Shown here: positions 7,800-16,247 of the stretch, in pieces
Layout of the letters: the number at the start of each line of letters is the position of its first letter
Position numbering within the stretch: the stretch's first letter is position 1
Source: Synergistaceae bacterium
Lineage (GTDB): Bacteria; Synergistota; Synergistia; Synergistales; Aminobacteriaceae
DNA: 64,000 bases
Assembly (NCBI GenBank): GCA_017448795.1
Contig: JAFSKV010000020.1
Span: 52,442 to 116,441, forward strand
Reading direction: 5' to 3'
The notes under the pieces: model-generated
Told to the model about the DNA's origin: nothing
What the model saw: the letters and a program-made list of their open reading frames with translations, nothing else
The model's database searches: none
Program-made: the position numbers and the translations under genes

Positions 7800-8756
7800 A
7801 TGGATATTCCTTTGACGGGAGACAGCTTCACTCAGGCAAGACTTCTCGGCGTAAATGATGAGAATTTCCGGGCGATTGAGGCGCGTTATCCCGTAACATT
7901 GTCGGTCAGTAACGGGGTCGTTCACGTGAGCGGCCCTGATTCTGAACCCGTCAAAATTGCCGCAGCACTCATCCGCGAATTATCATCAGCCGCCGCAAAA
8001 GGCCACGAGATCCACACCGACGACATCCGCGCCGCTATGGACGCATTAGCAGAAGGCCGCGAGCTGAATCTCACCGCACTTTACTCCGAAATCATCTGCA
8101 CCACCGCACGAGGCAAGCCCATACGCGCAAAAACCCCCGGTCAGCGCGCATACATCAAGGCAATCCGCGACAACTTCATACTGTTTGCCACAGGCCCGGC
8201 CGGGACAGGCAAGACATATCTCGCTGTCTGTGAGGCCGTCTCAATGCTCAAGGCCGGGAAGGTCAACAGAGTCGTTCTCGTCCGTCCTGCTGTCGAGGCC
8301 GGGGAGAGTCTGGGGTACTTGCCGGGAGACCTGCGCGAGAAGGTGGAGCCTTATGTGAGACCGCTGTATGATGCATTCTACGATTTGCTGTCGCCCGAAA
8401 AATTCCTGCGTTATGCGGACAAGGGGGTAATAGAGATTGCTCCGCTGGCATACATGAGGGGGAGGACGCTTAACGAGAGCTTCATTATTCTTGACGAGGC
8501 ACAGAACACGACCCCCAAGCAGATGAAGATGTTTCTGACACGGCTCGGCTTCGGGTCTAAGGCGGTTGTTACGGGGGATATTACGCAGGTTGACCTTCCG
8601 GGAGCGTCGCAGTCAGGGCTGAAGAGCGTACGCGAGATTCTCGGCGGCATTAAGGGTATCGGCTTCATGGATCTCACACACGCTGATGTTGTGAGACACG
8701 AAATAGTACAGAAGATTGTGCAGGCTTATGCGCGTTACGAGGAGGGCAGGCCATGA
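7800..8756 (+). CDS. phoH: PhoH family P-loop ATPase
   Basis: 318 residues from ATG 7800, 8 bp after the previous stop; a longer in-frame start would overlap the carboxyltransferase. Walker A is GPAGTGKTYL (~residue 130) and Walker B is FIILDEAQN, followed by the typical VTGDITQVDLP. The N-terminal part resembles the KH-like region of PhoH proteins. PhoH proteins are RNA-linked ATPases whose role is poorly defined. In many bacteria phoH precedes pgpH and ybeY, exactly as here, hinting at ribosome/RNA quality control. The stop overlaps the pgpH start (ATGA). Confidence 0.92.
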   Translation: MDIPLTGDSFTQARLLGVNDENFRAIEARYPVTLSVSNGVVHVSGPDSEPVKIAAALIRELSSAAAKGHEIHTDDIRAAMDALAEGRELNLTALYSEIICTTARGKPIRAKTPGQRAYIKAIRDNFILFATGPAGTGKTYLAVCEAVSMLKAGKVNRVVLVRPAVEAGESLGYLPGDLREKVEPYVRPLYDAFYDLLSPEKFLRYADKGVIEIAPLAYMRGRTLNESFIILDEAQNTTPKQMKMFLTRLGFGSKAVVTGDITQVDLPGASQSGLKSVREILGGIKGIGFMDLTHADVVRHEIVQKIVQAYARYEEGRP

Positions 8757-10867
8757 CGCGCAGAATCATTCCTTCAGAACGCGGCTTCTTACAGCGGATG
8801 GATTTTGCCGCTTTCGTGCAATACGCCGGGCCGATGATATTCCTTCTTGTCGCCGGGATTCTTACGGTCATCGCCCAGTGGGCCATACTTAACCAGCGCG
8901 GAGACAGCTTCAAGATAGGCAGCCCTGCTCCTGAGACTTACAGGGTCATAACGCAAATGCGCTACGACGACAGGGAGTCAGCCGAAAAACTCCGCTCTAT
9001 GGTCAGAGAAAGCGTCGCTGGCGTAAATGTTCACGACTTCACGGCAAAAGCCCGGCTTCAGCGAAGGCTTGAGGCACTGCGAGATGTCCCTAATCTGCAG
9101 TCAGCAAAAAGCTCGCGTTACCTGTCAGCTTTCCCTGACGGACTCATCACAGCTATTCTCAGTCTGAATTACGAGGACAAAGCACGCATCATCAATTACG
9201 CCTACACAGCAGGAAGCGCGTACCTTGACCGACTGGAACGCGAGAAAGTCTACACGTCAAATGTACACCTCACGAACTCCATATTATGGGACGAAATCAA
9301 CAGCTCCAAAGTCCCGGCCAATGACGCGAATTTTGTCTACCAGATACTTGCAGTCTTCGGCAATCTCAACATAAAGCAGGATGACACGCTTACGGAGCTT
9401 GTGAGGCAGTCAGCAGTAAACGAAGTCCCTACGATTGACCGCAAACTTGACCCCGGTGATGTCATAGTCAGTGCCGGCGAAGTCGTAACGGAACAGACTG
9501 CTATACTCCTCAGGCTTCAGGGCTATACGGAAAACGCTTTCCCTGTGAGGGAGATATTCTCGGTGATACTGTGCGTGTTCTCCCTGCCTTTGTGGCTGAA
9601 CATTCTAAGCAGGGGCGCGGGTGAACATAAACCTGAGCTCAGGTGCACGGCCTTCATTGTGATCACCGCGTGGGTGTCCGAGACTCTTGCGGCGAAAATA
9701 GGGGTTTACGGCGCGGGAACTATGGCGGCGGCCTGCATATCCTTCCTCTGCATTGACGGCTACATGGCCTTCTGCGTTGCTGTCATAGCGTCGTCGTCAG
9801 GCGTGTTCATCATGACAGGGCAGGCTGTAACAAATATTATTCTCTTGGGCGTTCTTTCTGTCTTCACTGCCACGGCGGGCTTCTTCCTGATGAGGAATCT
9901 TGAATCGCGGCGGCAGGTGTCATACAGGATTGTTGTGATGGCTCTGATTCTTACGGCATTACGCATGAGCCTCCGTTTCTATCAGGGGACTCCTTACACT
10001 CTCGGAAGTTTCTGGCGGGGGGCATTGCTCTTCTTTGCGTTCGAAGCAGGGTCAGCACATGCCATGATGGGAATAATACAGTATTTCGAGGAATATCTAG
10101 GCACGCTGTCAATCATGAGCATACGGGAAATCAGCAACCCTTCAAGCCCTCTTCTGCGCGACTTACAGCAGCACGCGCCGGGAACGTATCAGCACAGCCT
10201 GACTATAGCAACACTGATTGAGGCTGTAGGAATGAAACTCGGAATGGACACAAACCTTCTCCGGGCGGGAGCGTATTACCACGACATAGGCAAGCTGAGG
10301 AAGCCGGAATATTTCGTCGAGAACCAGGGAGGCGGCAAGAACATTCACGACACAATGTCGCCTATGTTAAGCTCGCTTGCGATAATCTCACACGTGAACG
10401 ACGGATTAGAACTCGCGTATGAGGCTCATCTTCCGCGCAGGATAAGGGACTTCATAGCCGAGCATCACGGAGACACATCAACCCGCTACTTCTACAACAA
10501 GGCTGTATCACTCGGCGAAAATGTCGACTGGTGGCAGTTCTGTTACCCCGGACCTAAGCCGCAGTCAAGAGAGACAGCACTTCTCATGATTACGGACTCT
10601 GTTGAGGCAGCTGTGAGGGCGGCGAATATACGCGAGCTTGAGCAGGACGACTCAAACGAGGGAAAAGGCCAAGCGGTCAGCAAGATCGAGAAGATAGTGA
10701 ACCAGGTCATCCATAGCAAAATCAACGAAAACCAATTCGACAACGTAGCCTTCACCATGAGGGATTTTGCGGTGATAAAGCGGACGTTAATATCAGTCTT
10801 GCAGTCAATGTACCACACGCGCAAGGTCAAGAAAATCGAGCGCAGGAAGACTGACAGCAGGAAATAA
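8753..10867 (+). CDS. pgpH: 7TMR-HD family phosphohydrolase (PgpH-like)
   Basis: 704 residues. Order: one N-terminal transmembrane helix (~22-42), an extracytoplasmic 7TMR-HDED domain (~50-265), about seven transmembrane helices (~270-470), and a cytoplasmic HD domain. The HD metal motif is visible as QHSLTIA...AGAYYHDIGKL, then a later ISHVNDG and EHHGDT. Characterised relatives (PgpH of Listeria) degrade cyclic di-AMP to pApA, which suggests second-messenger turnover. It lies in a phoH-pgpH-ybeY-corC operon with a 4-bp overlap upstream and a 21-bp gap to ybeY. The c-di-AMP substrate is inference from family. Confidence 0.9.
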   Translation: MTRRIIPSERGFLQRMDFAAFVQYAGPMIFLLVAGILTVIAQWAILNQRGDSFKIGSPAPETYRVITQMRYDDRESAEKLRSMVRESVAGVNVHDFTAKARLQRRLEALRDVPNLQSAKSSRYLSAFPDGLITAILSLNYEDKARIINYAYTAGSAYLDRLEREKVYTSNVHLTNSILWDEINSSKVPANDANFVYQILAVFGNLNIKQDDTLTELVRQSAVNEVPTIDRKLDPGDVIVSAGEVVTEQTAILLRLQGYTENAFPVREIFSVILCVFSLPLWLNILSRGAGEHKPELRCTAFIVITAWVSETLAAKIGVYGAGTMAAACISFLCIDGYMAFCVAVIASSSGVFIMTGQAVTNIILLGVLSVFTATAGFFLMRNLESRRQVSYRIVVMALILTALRMSLRFYQGTPYTLGSFWRGALLFFAFEAGSAHAMMGIIQYFEEYLGTLSIMSIREISNPSSPLLRDLQQHAPGTYQHSLTIATLIEAVGMKLGMDTNLLRAGAYYHDIGKLRKPEYFVENQGGGKNIHDTMSPMLSSLAIISHVNDGLELAYEAHLPRRIRDFIAEHHGDTSTRYFYNKAVSLGENVDWWQFCYPGPKPQSRETALLMITDSVEAAVRAANIRELEQDDSNEGKGQAVSKIEKIVNQVIHSKINENQFDNVAFTMRDFAVIKRTLISVLQSMYHTRKVKKIERRKTDSRK

Positions 10868-10888
10868 TCACGAAAGGTGTAATAATAC

Positions 10889-11380
10889 TTGAAGTTATCA
10901 GTAACAGTAGATGCCCCTGACGATTCATCAGACGGCAACAGTACAGCGAACCCGAATTTTTTTGCCCGCCCCGAAATATCACAAGTCCTTGAAGAATATC
11001 TGCGTGAGCTTCTCCCGGCCTCAGAGAAATACGCCGCGGCTGAAGTCTCACTTACCTTCATGAGTCCCGAAGAAATACGCGTACTCAACAGCGATTACCG
11101 GGATGCTGACGAGGCAACTGACGTTCTTTCTTTCCCGATGATTGACGACATGGCCGGACTTCCCGCAGGAATGCCCCTCATGCTCGGCGACATAGTGATA
11201 TGCCCGGAGGAAACCGCCCGACTTCACCCGGAACTCTCACAGAACGAGGCTATGTGCCTGATGATTGCGCACTCGTTCCTTCACCTTCTTGGATGGGATC
11301 ATGACACGGAGGAGTCAGAAGCGGCCATGTGGGAGAAACAGGCGGAAATCTCCCGGAAATTGCTGGAGGTGCTTGACTGA
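10889..11380 (+). CDS. ybeY: YbeY endoribonuclease (rRNA maturation factor)
   Basis: 163 residues from TTG 10889 with an AAAGG upstream. The three zinc-binding histidines are present in HSFLHLLGWDHD; the usual HGxLHLxGYDH has Gly at the second position, here Ser. The upstream EATDVLSFPM segment, conserved in YbeY, is present. The protein acts in 16S rRNA 3' maturation and 70S quality control. The stop overlaps the start of the CBS transporter gene. Confidence 0.93.
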   Translation: MKLSVTVDAPDDSSDGNSTANPNFFARPEISQVLEEYLRELLPASEKYAAAEVSLTFMSPEEIRVLNSDYRDADEATDVLSFPMIDDMAGLPAGMPLMLGDIVICPEETARLHPELSQNEAMCLMIAHSFLHLLGWDHDTEESEAAMWEKQAEISRKLLEVLD

Positions 11381-12642
11381 TGGGGGGAGTAATCGCGGGA
11401 TTTGTTGCGCTGTTCCTTCTGTCGGCGTTCTTCAGCGGGGCGGAAACCTCAATAACAGCAACAGGCACAGGGAAATTGCGCACTCTTCAGGAGACGGGGA
11501 AATATCGTTTTCTCAACTCAACGTTTCAGTGGCTCATTGATGACACGCAGGAGGCTCTTACGGTCTGCCTTATCTCGAACAATGTCGTGAACATCTCGCT
11601 GTCAGCCCTTGCCTCAAGCATAGCCCTTGGGATATTCGGAGCCGGTGCGCTTGTTGTTGTTGTGCCTGTGATGACGGTGCTTATAGTGATATTCGGCGAG
11701 ATTCTGCCCAAGAGTGCCGCTATGGTTTACGCCGAGCATGTCCTGATATTTGCCGCGCCGATATTGAGGGTGCTCGCGCTTCTGATTTCGCCCGTCGCAT
11801 GGGTCATGAAGAAATGTGTAACGGCAATCGGCTTCCTTCTTCACATAAATCTTGGGACACAGCAAGTTTTTGTTACGCGTGATGAGATAGAGCAGTTCGT
11901 GAAGATAGGCGAGGAGTCGGGAGCTTTGGAGGCCAGTGAGCGGAGGATGATTGACGGGATAATTGACTTTGACGAGACGAGAGTCCACGAGATCATGATA
12001 CCGCGCACGGACATGACGGCAATTGAGGCTGATGCGACATTAGGCGATGCTGTAAGGACGTTCATAGATGAGGGACATTCTAGGCTGCCTGTGTACGAGG
12101 AAAGCCCGGACAACATAGTCGGAATACTCTACGTGAAGGACACCCTCAAGAATCTCAGCGAGGGGAATTTGTCGGCGGGAGTCAGGGACTTGCTGAGGAA
12201 GCCTATCTTTGTGCCTGAGACTATAAGGACGGCTGAACTTCTGGAGAACATGAGGCGCGAGCACATCCACATAGCAATCATCGTTGACGAATACGGCGGA
12301 GTCGCAGGCATTGTAACAATGGAGGACATACTAGAGCAGATAGTAGGCGAGATTCAGGACGAATACGACGAGGAAGCCCCAGAAATTCAGAAACTCGATG
12401 ACGGGTCATATATGGTGCAGGGAATGATGAGCCTTGACGCGCTGAATGACGAATTAGGGACGGACTTCCACAGCGACGACGCGGAGACAATCGGGGGGCT
12501 TGTGCTGATATTGTCGGGGAGTTTCCCGGAAGAAGGTGAGATATTCCGCTATGAGGGCTGGACGATGAAAGTAGCAGGCCTCGAAGACCACAGGATAACG
12601 CTGCTGAACCTGTCGAAACAGGAGGAAGGACTCCCGGAATAG
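11380..12642 (+). CDS. CNNM/CorC family membrane protein (DUF21, CBS pair, CorC_HlyC)
   Basis: 420 residues. Residues ~1-175 form the DUF21 membrane domain with several hydrophobic helices and the FFSGAETSITA signature. Two CBS domains follow (~195-335; IMIPRTDMTAI, then HIHIAIIVDEYGG and VTMEDILEQIVGEI), and a CorC_HlyC domain closes the protein (~345-420). Relatives are implicated in Mg2+/Co2+ efflux or resistance and are often mis-named hemolysins. It is last in the phoH-pgpH-ybeY run, a widely conserved arrangement. Confidence 0.92.
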   Translation: MGGVIAGFVALFLLSAFFSGAETSITATGTGKLRTLQETGKYRFLNSTFQWLIDDTQEALTVCLISNNVVNISLSALASSIALGIFGAGALVVVVPVMTVLIVIFGEILPKSAAMVYAEHVLIFAAPILRVLALLISPVAWVMKKCVTAIGFLLHINLGTQQVFVTRDEIEQFVKIGEESGALEASERRMIDGIIDFDETRVHEIMIPRTDMTAIEADATLGDAVRTFIDEGHSRLPVYEESPDNIVGILYVKDTLKNLSEGNLSAGVRDLLRKPIFVPETIRTAELLENMRREHIHIAIIVDEYGGVAGIVTMEDILEQIVGEIQDEYDEEAPEIQKLDDGSYMVQGMMSLDALNDELGTDFHSDDAETIGGLVLILSGSFPEEGEIFRYEGWTMKVAGLEDHRITLLNLSKQEEGLPE

Positions 12643-12654
12643 CAGGGCAGGCTG

Positions 12655-12663
12655 TGGTATAAT
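12655..12663 (+). promoter_or_regulatory. Extended -10 promoter in the 12.65 kb intergenic region
   Basis: Exact TGnTATAAT (TGGTATAAT), 13 bp after the CorC-family stop. It would transcribe the leader region and the broken secreted-protein gene at 12880. Confidence 0.5.
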
Positions 12664-12879
12664 GCGTTAAATTCCAACGTTAAGCGAAAAAAATTTCAGC
12701 AGAAGGAGTGTAGACAGGATGCAATTCGGCGGCTATAATCGAGGCCACGAAGCTACGAAGCCACGTCTAGCTATGCCCTGATTCATGCTGAGATAACGAA
12801 TATAGAGACCAGCGTCCCCATGCTTGGGAGGAATCCTGAGCGCGGGGGCGATTTTTTGTGTCGGAAGGAGATATTCAGC
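12664..12879 (+). other. Unexplained 216-bp leader: tiny ORF, ACGAAGC repeats, terminator-like hairpin
   Basis: No recognised gene or Rfam family. It holds an AAGGAG followed by a 20-codon ORF (ATG 12719 to TGA 12781, starting MQFGGYNRGHEATK), a short direct repeat (ACGAAGCTACGAAGC, 12747-12761), TAGAC/GTCTA arms around the ORF (12711-12715, 12765-12769), then a GC hairpin with six Ts ending ~22 bp before the next ATG. It could be an attenuator leader, a small RNA of ~190 nt, or decayed coding sequence. Confidence 0.4.
12811..12857 (+). terminator. Terminator-like hairpin just upstream of the broken secreted-protein gene
   Basis: CGTCCCC (12813-12819) pairs with GGGGGCG (ending 12850) around an inner small hairpin, followed by TTTTTT. 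Its place before the ribosome binding site (GGAAGGAG, 12863-12870) suits attenuation or an sRNA end. Confidence 0.45.
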
Positions 12880-14098
12880 ATGGTCAAAAAGTCGTTAGCG
12901 TGTTTGTTGTTATTGGTGTCATTTGCGCCGGGAGCTTGGGCAGAGTCTCACATCTGGTTCACCCACGCGTCTGTCACGGGCATGAATGACGGCAAGGCGG
13001 ACTTCTCTGATGCGAGGTTCAGCAATGTATTCTTCTCGGTCGTAACAGATATTCCCGTAACGAAGGAATCAGCCCAAATCACCGGGAGCATGACTCTTTC
13101 GGGCGGCAGTTATTCATTCTGGAACGGCACGGAGCTTCAGAAGGTCTCAGGGACTCCCATGACGTACACCATTGCGCTTGAGAATGGTGTGGAGGCAAGA
13201 AGCGACGCACCCTATGAGCCATTCACCGAACTCAGCTGCTCGCGGCGCGGCGATTTCCGGGCTGGCACTGAGGCGGACAGCGGGCTTAAGGGCGTGAATG
13301 TCAGCTGGAATTTCCCGGACAAGCCCGACTACAACGGAACGTTCACTTTCCCGGACATGATGACGACTCAGGAGCAGTTAGAGTCCTGCGTCCTGTATTT
13401 CGAGTACATACGCTCAGGGGAAGACGTAACGGGCATAAACTGGCGCATCGTGAAAGCATCTGACACGGCTACACCAGTGCCGCAGGATTTCGACATGGGA
13501 CTCTATGTGTTCGGATGTGTGGGACTATGGCGAGAACAAAATCCTGACAGCTAGGCCGGGCATTCGGGTTGAGGCAGGGCAGACTCCCGAAGGGACGTAC
13601 ACATTCGGCAGCCCCATAAAGGAGTCGGACATATGCCAGATAATGACCCGGCTTTACACTTACCGCAACTCAGGCGAGGAGATTTACACCTAGTACTACA
13701 ACTCTCAGCCCGCCCCTGATACGTCCTTGTGGAGCGACCACAGTTCAAGAGCCTCACTCGTGGACGGCAAATCCGACTACAGCGGCGCGAAATTCTCCCA
13801 CCTTCTCCTCAGCATCATAGAGGACAGCAGGGTAAAGGCTGAAGCCAAACACTTCACGGACGCAGGAAGGGTTACTATTCCGGGCGGAGGGTACACGCTG
13901 GGGGATTTCGAGACAGGCGGGACTCTCAGCACTGTAACAGGAGACATTGAGCTTAAGCTGAGAAAAATGAAGTACGAGAAGCCGGAAGCTGAGGTTATAC
14001 GCTTCGAGGATGAGGACGTAATAACAGGCAGCACGCCTCTTCCTTGGGATGAGGAAGCCACAGGAAATACAGGAAGCAGCATGTTCAGCCTGTTCTAG
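12880..14098 (+). pseudogene. Broken gene for a secreted two-repeat protein (frameshift plus in-frame TAG)
   Basis: ATG 12880 has a strong GGAAGGAG and encodes a signal peptide (MVKKSLACLLLLVSF...WAES). The frame ends at TAG 13552, but coding continues in the next frame from about 13513 (DVWDYGENKILTARPG...), where one extra base would restore it. That frame has a TAG at 13691 and then stays open to 14098. The two ends are homologous: DGKADFSDARFSNVFFSV...SGGSYSF near the N-terminus and DGKSDYSGAKFSHLLLSI...PGGGYTL near the C-terminus. The intact protein would be ~405 residues with two related domains. I recognise no family. Sequencing error, genuine decay, or TAG readthrough are alternatives. 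Confidence 0.7.
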
Positions 14099-14106
14099 CC
14101 CAACAC

Positions 14107-14142
14107 AAAAAAATTCCCCCCGGCGCAAAACCGAGGGGATTA
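14107..14142 (-). terminator. Terminator for gspG-gspH (also faces the plus-strand pseudogene)
   Basis: AATTCCCC-CCGG and CCG-AGGGGATT arms around GCGCAAAA. Read on the minus strand the stem is followed by a run of seven Ts, right after the gspH stop. Confidence 0.75.
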
Positions 14143-14151
14143 ATTCTTCTC

Positions 14152-14673
14152 TCACTTCTCGATCTTCATGCAGTATCCTGTAACCGTCAGCACATATTCA
14201 TCCGCCTCACGCTCGGAGACATTCTCCCCGGCCTGTGAGATTCTCGCGGGCGAACATGACCCGTCAGCGTAGAAATATATCACTTCAGGCTCGAACCTCC
14301 AGCCGCCATCCTCCGGGAGATTCCTCATCTTCACGTTCTGCCACTCAAGCACAACAGGCTTCATTTTGTCCGTCCCAAGAAACGCGCTCAGGCTGTCATC
14401 CGGCTCTTCCTTCTGCCTCAGAGCTTCAGCCACAATCACGCCCCTTTTCGTCGACACGCTTTCAGGCTTCACCGACAGCCTCACGGGAGTCCCGGAAAGC
14501 GCCAAGTCCCCCGCTTCTTCTATAGCCCGCTGGAGAATTGCGGATGACGGCTCAAAGTAGAACGAGATCCGCGGGAGCATGACCGAGGCCAGCACTCCCA
14601 CGATTGACAGGACGAGCAGGATTTCTACGAGTGTGAATGCCTGGCGACTAGTCCTCGTTTGTGATGTCGGCAT
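14152..14673 (-). CDS. Type II secretion minor pseudopilin (GspH-like)
   Basis: 173 residues. The N-terminus carries a type IV pilin-like methylation signal, SRQA^FTLVEILLVLSIVGVLAS, followed by a hydrophobic helix. The cleavage-site -1 residue is Ala instead of the usual Gly. Length and position after gspG fit GspH. The C-terminal domain is beta-rich and diverged, so H is inferred mostly from context. The gene overlaps gspG by 26 bp and ends at a terminator. Confidence 0.75.
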   Translation of the reverse strand: MPTSQTRTSRQAFTLVEILLVLSIVGVLASVMLPRISFYFEPSSAILQRAIEEAGDLALSGTPVRLSVKPESVSTKRGVIVAEALRQKEEPDDSLSAFLGTDKMKPVVLEWQNVKMRNLPEDGGWRFEPEVIYFYADGSCSPARISQAGENVSEREADEYVLTVTGYCMKIEK

Positions 14674-15082
14674 TGACTCCTTCCCCGCCCTCTTCGCCGT
14701 CAGGGCCGTAGCTCATGATGGTGATTCTGCCGTTGTTGTTGCGGTAGACGTAGGGGTTGCCCCACGGGTCTTCGGGAAGTTTCTTCATGTAGCCGCCTTC
14801 AGCGTAACGTTTCGGGACGGGTGATGTTGTCGGGGCTGTCACGAGAGCTTCAAGTCCCTGCTGTGTTGTGGGGTAGAAGCCGTTGTGCATCCTGTACATT
14901 TCTAGAGCGTCCTCAATTGAGCGTATCTGTGTTGCGGCTGTTGTGCGCTGTGCTTCCGCTACCTGGGGGCCGATTCTTGGGACGACTAGGGCGGCAAGCA
15001 GTCCGAGAATCACAACGACAACCATAATCTCAATCAGCGTGAATCCTGAGCGGCGCACTGACATTAACCTTCTTGCTTTCAT
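14648..15082 (-). CDS. gspG: Type II secretion major pseudopilin GspG
   Basis: 144 residues. The prepilin signal RRSG^FTLIEIMVVVVILG is followed by features typical of GspG: GFYPTTQQGLEALV and LPEDPWGNPYVY with the calcium-site region near the C-terminus (SYGPDGEEGGEG). It forms the shaft of the periplasmic pseudopilus. RBS AAAGGAGG lies 9 bp upstream. It is encoded away from the other gsp genes, transcribed with gspH, and is divergent from the glycosyltransferase at 15144. Confidence 0.93.
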   Translation of the reverse strand: MKARRLMSVRRSGFTLIEIMVVVVILGLLAALVVPRIGPQVAEAQRTTAATQIRSIEDALEMYRMHNGFYPTTQQGLEALVTAPTTSPVPKRYAEGGYMKKLPEDPWGNPYVYRNNNGRITIMSYGPDGEEGGEGVNADITNED

Positions 15083-15114
15083 GAATGATGCCTCCTTTGT
15101 TTGCTGAGACTACA

Positions 15115-15122
15115 TTATAATA
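15115..15122. promoter_or_regulatory. Divergent promoter region between gspG and the glycosyltransferase
   Basis: ATTATAAT at 15114-15121 reads as a TATAAT -10 on the plus strand and, being nearly palindromic, as ATTATAAT on the minus strand too. Both genes start within 35 bp of it, so the two transcription units probably share and compete for this site. Confidence 0.5.
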
Positions 15123-15143
15123 TACGCATCGCAAGGAGATGAA

Positions 15144-16247
15144 GTGAATTTAAGGGTTTACTATGACTTCCAGATATTCGTGTCCCAGAAGTACGGCGGA
15201 ATCTCACGGTATTTCTTCGAGCTTTCCTCGCGGCTGGGAAGCATGGGCGTTGATGTCAGGATGGGCTGCCTCAATAGCGTCAACTGGTATTTCCGCGAGC
15301 AGCTTGGCATGAGGAGCTACAGCAGCAACAGTACTATAAGGGGTATTCAGGTTCGCACGCAAGGGCGCATCTTCGGTATCCTCAACAGGATAAAGGCTCT
15401 CCATGACATGAAGGCCTGCGACATTGTCCACCCGACATACTATAACCCCTACCTTCTCGGACGTACAAAGTGCAAGATTGTCCTGACCGTCTACGACATG
15501 ATTCACGAGCTTTACCGCGATACATACTTCAGCGGCGACAAGAAGACAATTCCCCATAAGAGTAGGATGATACAGTCAGCAGACAGGATCATAGCCATAT
15601 CCGGGTCGACAAAGCGGGACATCCTGCGATTCTTTCCTGAGACTGACCCGGCGAAAATCTCGGTCGTACACCTTGGAGCATCGATGCCCGCGGTAGATGA
15701 AAGCCTGCCTTCCCCGGCTGAGGTCGATTACGTCCTGTTTGTCGGGAGCAGAGGGGGCTACAAGAACTTCCTGCGTTTCGTTGAGGCAATGCGCCCTGTC
15801 CTTGAGGCGCGGAAGGATATTTGCGTGTTATGCATAGGGGGAGGGGGGTTCACAGCAAGTGAGCTTGAAGCAATCGGCAGTCTGAGATCCCGCTACTGTC
15901 AGGCCTCAGCGGATGATGAGACCCTCGCCAGAGCCTATGCCCACGCATTATGCTTCGTCTTCCCCTCAGAGTATGAGGGCTTCGGAATACCACTCCTTGA
16001 ATCTTTCGCGTGCAACTGCCCGTTAGTCTGCGCAAAATCCAGCTCGTTCCCTGAAGTTGCAGGGGGCGCGGCGGAATATTTTGACCCTCTCAGTGTCGAC
16101 GAAATGAGCGCGGCAATTCTTCGTGTTGTTGATGATGAGTCTTTGCGCGCAAAGATGAGGAAGGCTGGGCGCGAGCGTCTTGGACTCTTCAGCTGGGACA
16201 AAACCGCCCGTGAGACCCTCGCTGTCTATGAGGCCTGCTTGTCATGA
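15144..16247 (+). CDS. Glycosyltransferase family 4 protein
   Basis: 367 residues from GTG 15144 (AAGGAGATGAA upstream). The N-terminal domain has the GGISRYFFEL loop typical of GT4 nucleotide-sugar transferases. The C-terminal Rossmann-like domain has VLFVGSRGGYKN, and the E-x7-E signature is in SEYEGFGIPLLESFACNCPLV (shown in part). It probably transfers a sugar during LPS, O-antigen or capsule synthesis. The next gene, a GDP-sugar reductase, overlaps by 4 bp and may supply a GDP-deoxyhexose donor. Donor and acceptor are unknown. Confidence 0.88.
   Translation: MNLRVYYDFQIFVSQKYGGISRYFFELSSRLGSMGVDVRMGCLNSVNWYFREQLGMRSYSSNSTIRGIQVRTQGRIFGILNRIKALHDMKACDIVHPTYYNPYLLGRTKCKIVLTVYDMIHELYRDTYFSGDKKTIPHKSRMIQSADRIIAISGSTKRDILRFFPETDPAKISVVHLGASMPAVDESLPSPAEVDYVLFVGSRGGYKNFLRFVEAMRPVLEARKDICVLCIGGGGFTASELEAIGSLRSRYCQASADDETLARAYAHALCFVFPSEYEGFGIPLLESFACNCPLVCAKSSSFPEVAGGAAEYFDPLSVDEMSAAILRVVDDESLRAKMRKAGRERLGLFSWDKTARETLAVYEACLS

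Noticed and set aside
12775..12825. CTGAGATA...CCAGCG resembling pieces of a TPP riboswitch
   Set aside because: The ACCTGATC core, the spacing and the pairing arms are missing, and the downstream gene is not thiamine-related.
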